Source of the DNA: Bondarzewia mesenterica
Lineage: Eukaryota > Basidiomycota > Agaricomycetes > Russulales > Bondarzewiaceae
DNA: 17,884 bases
Assembly (NCBI GenBank): GCA_004802705.1
Contig: SGPL01000626.1
Coordinates: 1-17,884, forward strand
Direction of reading: 5' to 3'
The position numbers and the translations under genes are program-made. Positions 1-8,409 of the stretch are shown piece by piece; within the stretch, counting starts at the first letter, position 1; each line of letters begins with the position of its first letter. The notes below the pieces were generated by a model. It saw nothing but the letters and a program-made list of their open reading frames with translations. It ran no database searches and was not told the origin of the DNA.

Positions 1-340
1 AGCTAATCCTCTCTCACGCTCATACCTCCAGAGGTAAGTTGAGGGAAGAGTAATTGGTGTCTGCACCTGGGATGAATCGGGCTGAAACTAAGGGACCATT
101 TCGTTCGTGAACAGAACAAATTTGATGAAACCTTAACCAAGACCTGCAAACGGCGTGCGCCTTCGGCAATGTCTCGTACCATGTCAATACCTGCCAAAGC
201 ATAACAGATTCCCTTTAGCCCCAAATCCCCTCAACCAAATTAACCCCACACGCTCCCTCACTCATTTCGTATTCATGTATGAAGCAAATCCTACCCCTGT
301 TGCAAGCTTTCAAAACATCATTGTCGTAGAAGGATATGTA
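1..340. other. No supported gene; flank of the Ulp1-like remnant
   Basis: I see no coding region I can defend here. It lies downstream of the 3' end of the decayed Ulp1-like gene, whose stop codon is at 343-341 on the minus strand. The open stretches on either strand are short and show no recognisable motif. It may hold the 3' untranslated region and flanking intergenic DNA. Confidence 0.4.
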
Positions 341-637
341 CTAATGTCCAATACGTGAGCTGACCCAACGGCACCTAAGGATCTGCGTCTTAAGTCCATC
401 GCGCATGTTTTTGACGACCTTGACCTGCCACATCTGACGCCTCCGTGCCTCAGAATACTTCTCGTTCTGCTTGAACTGAATGCACAAATATCAACATCAG
501 CATCAGCGTCACATTACGACTGTTTTCCAGAATGCTTGCCCAAACAATCATCATAAAATGGTGAGGGTCGGCCATGAACATGCGCGTGTAATGCAGCAGA
601 TACAAGTCGCAGTCAAAGTTGTGGGCTGCTTGAGAAC
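341..637 (-). pseudogene. Ulp1-type cysteine protease, 3' fragment (decayed)
   Basis: Two exons of the C-terminal end of an Ulp1/SENP-like protease (C48 family, which cleaves SUMO-like modifiers). The first, about 637-546, contains NFDCDLYLLHYTRMFMADP, matching the active-site Cys segment DCG-LYLLHY. The Gly after the catalytic Cys reads Asp, which would disturb the active site. An intron at 545-476 (GT..CAG, 70 nt, phase 0) leads to 475-344, a basic tail with EARRRQMWQ, then TAG at 343-341. Family tails often have such Arg/Trp-rich helices. No His or Asp segment is seen upstream in 660-1200, so the N-terminal part of the domain is missing or too decayed to read. In another frame the start of the first exon reads VLKQP, so a one-base loss in the C run near 623 is possible. 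Orientation is opposite to the fuller Ulp1-like gene at 8.4-11.4 kb. Family call by motif only. Confidence 0.6.
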
Positions 638-659
638 CTGCCATTGATAGCTATATTGC

Positions 660-1244
660 GTGAATTTACTCTAAATAGCCAGTACTTAAACTTATCAAAA
701 TTTGCTTCACGGCAGGTTCAAATAACAGTTGCCCGTAAAAATGCTTGGATCCAGCTGACAAGAGGGGAAAGCCGAGCGATGGAAGTTGGGCGAGGTCAGC
801 GCTGGGTCTGCTGCACGCGTCGAGCAGACAAGCAGGAGTGACATGACAAAGGTGGAAAGGTATTCCGCATGCGTCCAGCGCACAGAAGTGGGAAGGGTGG
901 AAGGGTAGAGGGAGAGACTCGGAGAAGCAAAGTGATGGGAGGAGCCTGAGATGAACGGTCACTGTCAAAACAACATGTCAGTCCATATTAGTCCATATTG
1001 CATCAGCAGAGCAATACTGGACAGGATGCCAACCTTTGCTGACCTCTTGTCACTCAAAAGTTTTTTTTGCACATTTGCAATTGACTTATGTAATAAGGCA
1101 CCGAAGGTACCTGAGCGCCCATTTACTCGCATATTAACTGACGTGTCGTCAATAGTTTTGAATTGACTCTCTCCGCTCTTCTTGACGTTAAGTAGGGCAG
1201 GCATCAGTGCTTACACAGGTATGTACGGTCAAGCATTTTCCGAG
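660..1244. other. No supported gene; upstream region of the remnant
   Basis: No convincing coding exon. The minus-strand open frame from 1204 to 965 and the plus-strand frames show no motif I recognise. The region includes a short motif at 812-825 shared with the upstream regions of the other central genes. It may be decayed 5' sequence of the Ulp1-like remnant plus the distal promoter of the gene starting at 1690. Confidence 0.35.
812..830 (-). promoter_or_regulatory. Shared upstream motif, copy 1
   Basis: On the plus strand TGCACGCGTCGAGCAGACA is a 17/19 match to positions 8223-8241. Read on the minus strand its core is GCTCGACGCGTGCA, the same layout as the element upstream of the other central genes. 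It lies about 175 nt upstream of the first readable exon of the Ulp1-like remnant, in that gene's sense direction. A regulatory role is inferred from position and recurrence only. Confidence 0.35.
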
Positions 1245-1482
1245 TCTCTGGATCCCCCCATTCTGCTTTGATCCACTAGACGTGAGTCAAAGACAGCCAG
1301 CCTCCTGCGAGCTGGACGCTGGCAGGTAGGCGCAGACCGGCGAGCAGTGCAAACTCAGCATCTCTAGATCCCCCATTCTGCACTCTGCTTTGATCCACTA
1401 GATGTGAGTCAAAGACAGCCAGCCTCCTGCGAGCTGGACGCTGGCAAGCGGGCGCAGACCGGCGAGCAGTGCAAACTCAGCA
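1245..1482 (+). repeat. Two-copy tandem repeat, units 116 and 122 bp
   Basis: Positions 1245-1360 and 1361-1482 are near-identical direct copies. The second has a 7-base insertion (around ACTCTGC), one C fewer in the C run, and a few substitutions. Each copy contains GTGAGTCA and the motif GCTGGACGCTGGCA (1311-1324 and 1433-1446). The array ends about 210 bp before the ATG of the deaminase-like gene, so it probably lies in its promoter or 5' untranslated region. High identity implies a recent duplication. Confidence 0.9.
1311..1446 (+). promoter_or_regulatory. Shared upstream motif, copies 2 and 3
   Basis: GCTGGACGCTGGCA occurs at 1311-1324 and again at 1433-1446, once per unit of the tandem repeat. 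It is in the sense direction of the gene starting at 1690, 380 and 258 nt before the ATG. The extended form TGCGAGCTRGACGCTGGCAG recurs at 8651-8670 upstream of the Ulp1-like gene. Function is inferred. Confidence 0.4.
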
Positions 1483-1689
1483 ATGTGCTTCCAAAACTGA
1501 CTTCCAGCTCGTGGCCACTCCATCAATGGATGTATAGGTTCGCTCATCGATCCCAAATGCATGCCACTCCTTTGAGCGGGCGTTTTTATCTACCCAATCT
1601 CCGTAACACTTGCCGCCAGCTCAGTTTCAGGTGCGTTCAACATATTTCGTCCTCCACTGAAATACATATCACTCGTCTAGTCCTTTGCA

Positions 1690-4159
1690 ATGTCACAGGT
1701 GCAAAATATGACATCCCAACATTTATCAGATGAACAATTATCCAAGGAGTATCGTGAAGAATTTCGTACTCTCTCGATGCTCCTAATGCTAGCCACTGCC
1801 ATCAACAACAACGGCCCAGCTATTCTTAAATTAGATCAGGATCCTGCAGAGAACATTGTACAATGGGAGGTGGATGAGAATATCATGTTGTTTGCCATCA
1901 CTGCATACATGGTACGAGGCCATGAGATCATGGCGGCTGCTTTCTACACGTCAACAAACCTGGTTTCCTCGCGTCAACTCACTGAGACCAACATCGTGGT
2001 CTCGATCAAAACTTTATCAGAACAAGAGGAGGTCAAGCCAAACTTTGTAGACTTCAGCCTGACAGATGTCGCCACTATCATGAACCCCCGTGATGATAAC
2101 AACCACGACTTTCCAAGTGGTCAAGAAGTCACAGTTGCGCCTGTGACATGCTCTCACTGGCAAAAAATGGATGACAATGCATCGCATTGTTTCACTATCT
2201 CGTGAGATTCACAGTCTCTCTTTGTCCACGCCTACTTATTGATGGTGTTTTTGAGAATAGGCCGAGCGATCTGCTTGCAAATCATCTGAAAACCCTAGCG
2301 GAATTTCTTCGCTATTACAAGATCAGCAGCGAAGAAGACCAGAAGTCTGCCCTTAAAAAGTTGACCTACTATCTAGTGTCAACTTGTTGGCTGAAGATGC
2401 GGCGTCAGATTGGGAGTTGGTCATCGCAGGGTTTTATTTACCAACTCAGCATGGTAACAGAGGATGGCATGAGAAAGGCTTATCAGAAGTGGGCCACTGA
2501 TGTGGCTGTGAAGCTCCGGGGGTGGAAGGACTCCGCACTGTATGCAGTGTTGGATGATCTTCAGAGGAAACCCGACAAGCTTCGGCAAATCTTGGATAAT
2601 TATTAGTGCGCGAATGCGGAGACGGAGGGGACAGATCAGCCTCAATTGGCCAATCTTTTGGGCGCCCTTGAATCAGTAAACAAGAACTCGGACGTAGAGT
2701 CGACGCTGGCTGTGGGTTCGACATACAACGAGAAAAGTTGCGTCGAATTTCACCGACTTCTTGTGGCTGTCCTTGTCGGGTACAGCAGGGCCCTTTGTTC
2801 CTGCGAAGCGATTTTTGCGGACTACTGGAGGCAAGANAAGTCGACCCCCCCCCCCAGAACAAGGAAGGCGGGTCGAAGACAGGCGGCTCTGAAGCAAGCA
2901 AGTCCAAGCCCGAGAANGATCGAGCCCTTCGCCAGTCGATGAAACTTGTGTGGCGCTATGCTCACGTGCTCTGGCGCATCGTGTACTCTCNCATGATCNG
3001 TTTTCATCTGGACNTGCTNGAGATGGGTGGCCAGTTATGGGATCTTCNCGTCCTCCAACAACTCCAGAAGGACCAGTATTCNATGTTCANCCAATTNACA
3101 CCTCTGAAGGTGAACACGCCAGATGCTTCGGGGAGTGANAGGAAGGAGAGGGATGNAAATGACATNGAGGACAGGAANGATGACCNGGATGTTGTCGATG
3201 NGGANGACGAGCNGGATGAGGTGAAGGAAGAGTTGGCGGAACTGAATCATGCAACCCGGCCGAAGAAGTACCTCNAGTNGTTGCGCTTGCATGCTAACCA
3301 CTTNGAAGCGGTCAACATTCTGTCGNGGTTCAGTGTCACNTCACCGCTATCCGAGAACATCAAGTTCTCTCTTCTCGCCNTTCAANGCCAGAAGAAGCNG
3401 ATGATGATGCCCTGGCACGTTGCAATTGAGAAGACTCTTCTGCCCACTTCCGACTCCAAATCGCAGACTACATCTTGGACTGCGAAATCTGCCTTCGATA
3501 CACTCACCGGATTAATGAGAGACATGAAAGGTCGGGATGTGGACATCCCTTTGAAGCTGAAGAACTATGCAGATGGGAAGGGGATGGGTACGCAGCGCTC
3601 AGGCCGGCAGGGGCGNCCCTTCAGTATTTAAGGGCAACATACACTGTGAGGCGGCGCTGGCATCCCTTATGATATCCAAAGAATCCATTACAGGTCCAGA
3701 CCAGCTGAAATCAGTTATTGGGGTAAGTTCTCTCCATTTTCGAATGATTCTTTGACTGAGTCGTCTGCTTCCCAGAATTTGGATGAGGGCTGTATCGGGG
3801 TGTCAAAACTTTGCTGCCCCATATGTTGGAAGGTCTTGTCAGTCTTAAGAGGTGATAGCAAGACAAAATTCCTCGTCCGAGGCCACCACGACACCATCAC
3901 TCCAGTGGACTTGCCTCCGTGGATGCCGGTGGAACACCTGATGGAGATTGTGAAGATATTCAGGAATTACCTCCGTGAGGCACTCGACGTCATGATGGCA
4001 GCACACGGTGAGAAGCCTTTAGGAGCACAGCAGGCTGGCCGGGGGCACAAGCATACCGAATCCATCCAGTCCGTCGTGAGCGAGGGTGGCTTTAGCACGA
4101 ATAGCGACTCAAGTGAGGGCAAGGTCGTGCTTTCCGAACTAGACTCAGACTCCGAGTAA
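1690..4159 (+). pseudogene. Large protein with C-terminal deaminase-fold domain, reading frame broken
   Basis: I read a three-exon gene. Exon 1 is 1690-2201. An intron at 2202-2260 (GTGAG..TAG) is phase-consistent. Exon 2 runs 2261-3722, an intron at 3723-3775 (GTAAG..CAG) is phase 0, and exon 3 is 3776-4159 (TAA). The end of exon 2 carries NIHCEAAL (His codon 3642, Glu 3648). Exon 3 carries GVSKLCCPICW (Cys codons 3815 and 3824). H-x-E plus C-x2-C is the zinc and catalytic signature of the cytidine-deaminase fold, and the layout resembles the fungal OTT_1508-like deaminase family. The rest (helical N-terminus, acidic stretch about 3120-3230, Ser/Asp-rich end) is unassigned. Lesions: in-frame TAG at 2604-2606; a shift at the 11-C run 2845-2855; a shift near 3578-3587 in a G-rich run; one T short at 3627-3629 just before the HCE motif. 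Three of these lie in or beside homopolymers, so some may be sequence errors. Substrate unknown. Confidence 0.6.
2604..2606 (+). other. In-frame TAG inside the deaminase-like gene
   Basis: The frame of exon 2 stops at ILDNY then TAG, and the same frame reopens at once and continues protein-like (SVNKNSDVEST, VLVGYSRALC) to about 2840. No intron with consistent phase removes it. It is therefore a real nonsense change, a base error, or the end of a shorter protein. Confidence 0.5.
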
Positions 4160-5165
4160 TTTCTGGCATTGAGGAGGACAACGTGGCCAAGCATGGTGAT
4201 GACTGGTGAACTCGGCACTATGGTGTTTGCTCATGTGAGCGTGTTCTTGATATGTGTAACTGATACTTTTTTTTCTCCATCCCGATGCTACCCGGACGAT
4301 ACCCTTTACCNTGTCAGCCGTCGCCGTCACGTTGCCTTGCCGTATCTTTATGGTTCGCTTGCCTTTAGTTTTCTTCAGCTGCTTTGAACATCTCCATTCC
4401 ATTCTGTTCATATCCTGTGCCCTATGACTCCAGTTAATTGTTATACATATCTTTTCTTTCATCTATGTACTTGCTGTGATGGTTGGTGTACGATCACACC
4501 TTTTCCTTGCTCACGTTACTATTCTGGAATAGTGCNATGAGTCAGATGAATGCAGTTGTTTTTCTACNCGNGAATTTTGCATGTTGGCAAATGTTGACAA
4601 GCCAATTAATCCTGAGCCTTTGAAGAAAAGTAGCATTAGTGCAGCCGANGAAGCATTTTTTTGGATTGTTCAGAGTTCATATTCNGGCCNTGTACTATGC
4701 AGGACAACGTGCTGAATTCATGAAGTCCCTAACAAATAACAGATAANGGAGTTTATTTGGCCAACTACACTGACTAANTAGCTCAGGTAATTANGGTAAA
4801 CTACCTCGTTGGCTNGTTGATTGTAAGGGATTCAATGCAGAAAACAAGGAAAGGAAAAAAAGGAAAAGAGAAAGAGAAAGAGGGACAGGATGGAATGACA
4901 AAAGGAACAAGANGGATGGAANGGAGAAGGACAGGGAAGGCGGGGGGGGNGGAAGGAATGGGACCGGGATGGGAGAGGGAAGGAAAAAAAGGAAAAAAAA
5001 AGAAGGGAAAGATAAGCGAGTAGCGAANGAAGAGGAACAGTCAGCATCTACCGAAGACAAATAACAGAGGACATGAACATGGTAGAGGTCNCCCAACAAG
5101 CGACNAAACAAGNGAAGAGAGTTGTAAAATGAGCGATCACATATGTAGGCAAAAAATNGTGACAT
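4160..5165. other. Convergent intergenic region, no gene seen
   Basis: This lies between the stop of the deaminase-like gene (plus) and the stop of the large unknown gene (minus), so it holds both 3' untranslated regions. Apart from the polypurine tract at 4840-5020 I see no gene, RNA or transposon motif. Ambiguous bases resume at 4311. Confidence 0.5.
4840..5020 (+). repeat. Polypurine (GA-rich) low-complexity tract
   Basis: Nearly all purines on the plus strand, with runs such as GAAAGAGAAAGAG, a G run at 4941-4949 and A runs near 4855 and 4985-5001. Several segments are mirror-symmetric, for example AAGGAAAAAAAGGAA, the arrangement that can form triplex (H-) DNA. It lies just beyond the 3' end of the minus-strand gene. 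Confidence 0.8.
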
Positions 5166-7943
5166 TCANGTTGATAAAGAGGACAAGGAAGNGGGCCGCG
5201 ACAGAGGCATGGTGGGAAGGTGACCNTATTGTCCATGGAAAATACGTNCNTAGAAGAGATANGCCCGATATTCCAAATCCAGAAAGCTCTGGCTGTNGGT
5301 CCAGTATAAGTCCTTCCATACCAATTCTGGGTCATTCCCCGAGGGCCACANGGACTCGAGTTCCACCAGCACCTTCAACNCGTCTCGCCGATCCCTCCAC
5401 TTGTCNGATGACAAAGGATCACAACCCAAGGGGTCCTCTTGCCACATAGGGAGCACTCCNCCNCTATTCNACATCCNNAAGATCTTNGCCTCACGCTCAG
5501 NGGNGACCCGCTGATCCTTGTGCTGATATACATCCCGCATGAGCTCCCGATCTAAATCTATGAACTCCAAGNGGAAGCTCNTGAGCGAGAGCTCCNAGAT
5601 GATTTNGCCCCAAAGGCTTCTGTCTGTGGCTGCGACCGCGCTCGAGATGTGGCGCTTGCCCCATTCAGCGGTCATCGAGGCATCNTATGGCTCGAAACCT
5701 GCATGAATGCCAAGGCGAACATTGATATNGGCGNNGCTGGNGACGAGCCTTTGGGCNACGGCCTCACNAGCNCGTTGCTTTCTGATCACATTTCCCTTTC
5801 CCTTGCCNTTTGACTGAGGCTCAGTTAATGCATCACCGTGCAAGTGCTCNCNNGGACNACTGGCACTGAACTGTGTTCNCGGTCTCTTCTCCTTCNGTGG
5901 TNGTGGCNGCAGTCGAGCNATCTNGTCCGCNGTCGCTTTCGGTTGTANGGCACTGCCGGCGTCCACGTCGATAGAGTAATATCGACCCTCAACCGCAATN
6001 NCCCATTNGGCCTTGATCATGCGAACCTTTTTTGTTCTCNGGAGNATTGATAACCTACGTAACNAGTCTCATTAAACCAATCCTTGCAGAATCAAAGTGA
6101 TNAAATGGAATCTACCTGCGAGTAAGCCCAGATACGAATGCGCAACCAATTGTGGAAGTCCCTTCNGATGAAATGCCTCTTATCGGAGAAAAACAGGTGA
6201 ACCNGNGGGAGGGAATAATCGAGCAATTGGTTGGGCACATCACCAATGGACTTCATGGTCTGGAGCACCCTCAACNAACCNNGGGNGAGCGGAGGGAGCC
6301 ATTCGGGGNGAGCAACTCGCTGGCTCGCCTGANTAGGTTTGGCACCCGCCTTTTTTAAACTCCCTTTCNGCCCTGACAACTGAGATGCTCCTGGGAGTTG
6401 AGAAGANGGNGCTGTGTTTTGTGATGCACCAGATGACGATNATGATGGATTANNNNATACCCAAGCCNCACGGAGACCGATGGGCTGAGAGTGAGCAGCN
6501 ACTTTCTGGACTGGCATGTTTGGAGCGGCCTGGACTGGCATGTCACCCGTTGGGTGGAAGTCACCACCTTTTCGTGAATAGAGTCAGAGGAAATGAGACG
6601 TGATAGAAGATGATATCCGTACNGTAAAGCTTCTCATTGTGGGNNGNGATGAGCTCNGCCCGCTCGACCGGGGTATCTATGATCACNTCCAAGACATCGT
6701 GGGGCGAGCAGTCAGTCACATCCNCCTGGAGATGCACAAGAGCTGCATCGGACTTCTGCGANGCCTGAGATTGCNCGACTGAGGTCATATCCNTGGGAGA
6801 ATATGCTTTGAGTGGACGAAGGGTGGGCTGGCTCGTCAGGCAGAGACGCNNCACAANCTCTTGGATGTTNGAATGGTCCTCNTGCTCAGCTTCCATCCAG
6901 AGAGGNGCCTCGGCTGTATGCACGCCATGCCTCATCGTTCTTGAGGTGCTGAAATGTATACCGCTCTGTACGACAGTCTTNACGCNCTCGATGAGCATGT
7001 TNGTAGTGACTGTGTNAGCTGGCCGAAGCAACCAAACCGGGATTCNGATGCGGAGCATGTGCTCCGCCAAGGCGATATTCGAGGTGATAANGCCTCTGAC
7101 AGGAAGGATGTCTTCNGGACNTTNGACTCGGAAGAACGGGTTGTCCCAGCGCGGCTTCACCACCTCCATGTAGATGATCCAGGAGCGTATATCTAGGAGT
7201 ATCCNCTGGAACTCCNNGAACCAGAGCAGAGTGTCGAAGGTCGACATCNGAACTTGNGTGAGCTGGGTGTATGCNNGATAGAGGCAAGCNNATCGATAGG
7301 CCTGGTACTTGTAATTNGCGACACGAGAGGCCAAGGCATGTCTATCTAAGCTGGTGTTGCCAGTCATCTGCTTGCAGCCGATGAGCTCNGACATCTGTTT
7401 CGCCTCCGTCATGGAGGTGCNCATGCGGNGAAGTAGTTCNTCGCAGAGCGTGCNGACCTGAGCACCAGGTAGATCTTGACTGACAACAAACTGAGCTGGA
7501 GAGAACATTACCCATGGGATGTCGACATCGTCAAATTTGGTGATGCTGTGTGAGGGTCCGAGGGGGAATGTAGGGCCCGGTCCTCGCTCATCACTAATAT
7601 TGAAGTTGAGGAGGTCGGGGTTCATGNGNGCAGCNATATTGTGCNGTTCCCTATCGAAGTACGCTTGGGGCCATTTCGTGTGTTCGAATGGACCGAGCAT
7701 ACCGTCTGAATGGTACGCGAAAGGCTGGTTTTCGACATGCGTGGGTGGTTCTGGGGCAAAAGGCATATTGGGCGAGGAAAGTAATAAAGTGTAGTTGGTG
7801 TTGGGTACAGGGGATAAAATGAGGCAGTCTCTTGCTGTGATGATCTCACCCTCAATACGGCTTCGGCGTGACGCCATCAACTCGCAGAATGAGCGGAACG
7901 GCCTCGGACGTTGGTCGGAGGCAGCAGCGACGGGTGTAGCCAT
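5166..7943 (-). CDS. Unrecognised large protein, about 876 residues, three exons
   Basis: I do not recognise a named domain. Exon 1 is 7943-6600: the start is an ATG in ACCATGG context, preferred over non-ATG codons slightly upstream. Introns at 6599-6530 (70 nt) and 6115-6039 (77 nt) are both phase 0. Exon 2 is 6529-6116 and exon 3 is 6038-5166 (TGA). The frame stays open through dozens of ambiguous bases, which argues for a real gene. Visible features: an Arg-rich N-terminus, MPFAPEPP and FAYHSDGMLGPF early, an aromatic-rich middle (LDIRSWIIYMEVVKPRW), a Ser/Gln/Ala-rich linker at the exon 2 start, then FFSDKRHF, NWLRIRIWAYSQ, and in exon 3 MTAEWGKRHISS and DKWRDRRD. No signal peptide or clear membrane helix. 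The pattern resembles uncharacterised multi-copy basidiomycete proteins, from memory only. It is divergent from the Ulp1-like gene and convergent with the deaminase-like gene. The C-terminus after about 5260 is uncertain. Confidence 0.65.
6039..6115 (-). other. Intron 2 of the large unknown gene; acceptor falls on an ambiguous base
   Basis: The donor is CAG|GTAGAT at 6115. The only acceptor that keeps phase 0 with the next exon reads CTCCNG, with N at 6040 on the plus strand. If the plus-strand base is T the acceptor is CAG; if it is C the acceptor is destroyed. The nearby TAG before GTTATC is out of phase. Confidence 0.4.
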
Positions 7944-8222
7944 GGTGTGCAAGGATGTCAGAGAAGTCACGGTCTGAGGCTACATGCACGTGATGAGCGG
8001 GAGCAGACACTAAAGCAGAAAAAAAAAATAGAGAGCTTACTGGATAGAAATACTAGAGATTTGTCTCCTTTGCAGACCTTATACTTGTATAAGTTGGAAC
8101 TGCCAGTCGGAGGTCGGGCAGTGTCGGAAAGAAAATTGGGGTGCCGTAGACTAAGAAGACGGTTCGCGTGCCAGTGATACACCCACCCAAAAATGATCTG
8201 CGTCAAGCAGATGGAGTCTGTG

Positions 8223-8241
8223 TGCACGCGTCTAGCGGACA
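8223..8241 (-). promoter_or_regulatory. Shared upstream motif, copy 4
   Basis: TGCACGCGTCTAGCGGACA on the plus strand; on the minus strand the core reads GCTAGACGCGTGCA. It lies about 280 nt upstream of the ATG of the large unknown gene, in sense direction. It differs from 812-830 at only two of 19 positions. Function inferred. Confidence 0.4.
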
Positions 8242-8344
8242 GCGACAGCTCGAATTGAAGGGGTGCGCAGCCAAGGAAGAGTGGAATGTCCAGTAGGCTG
8301 TTGGCTGGGACACAGCAGTTCGGCGGATGTCGTACTGAGACTCA

Positions 8345-8370
8345 GATGATGATGGTGGTGATGATGATGA
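8345..8370 (+). repeat. GAT/GGT microsatellite
   Basis: Imperfect trinucleotide run of GAT and GGT units ending in GATGACTC, directly upstream of the TATA-like sequence at 8392. Confidence 0.7.
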
Positions 8371-8391
8371 CTCTACGATGAATCAGATATC

Positions 8392-8400
8392 TATATAAGG
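8392..8400 (+). promoter_or_regulatory. TATA-like box for the Ulp1-like gene
   Basis: TATATAAGG, a strong TATA match in plus orientation. Transcription would begin roughly 30 nt downstream, close to or after the first in-frame ATG at 8410, which favours a later start codon at 8875 or 8890 or a leader intron. Confidence 0.45.
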
Positions 8401-8409
8401 CTCGAGCGG

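Larger units (their letters stand above)
7971..8400. other. Divergent promoter region between two central genes
   Basis: No gene is seen. It holds the 5' side of the minus-strand gene (start 7943) and the promoter of the plus-strand Ulp1-like gene. Within it are an A-rich run near 8022, a palindromic TATA-like segment at 8078-8093 (CTTATACTTGTATAAG), the shared motif at 8223-8241, a GAT/GGT microsatellite at 8345-8370 and TATATAAGG at 8392-8400. Confidence 0.5.

Noticed and set aside
450..548. The minus-strand frame of the Ulp1-like remnant continues into repeated MLMLIF residues
   Set aside because: This stretch lies in a phase-0 intron (545-476); the spliced reading gives a better protease-like tail.
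700..760. GGTTCAAAT resembling a tRNA T-loop
   Set aside because: No matching T-stem, anticodon arm or acceptor stem could be folded around it.
965..1204. Minus-strand open frame with TIDDTSVNMRVNGRSG, possibly a reverse-transcriptase-like remnant
   Set aside because: No catalytic motif or neighbouring domain supports it; short and overlapped by an equally open plus-strand frame.
3800..3830. CCPICW read as a RING or other zinc finger
   Set aside because: The single C-x2-C is preceded by HCE at the spacing expected for a deaminase fold, and no further Cys/His pairs follow.
4791..5165. Minus-strand Ser/Phe/Pro-rich open frames
   Set aside because: They are translations of the polypurine tract and carry no real protein signal.
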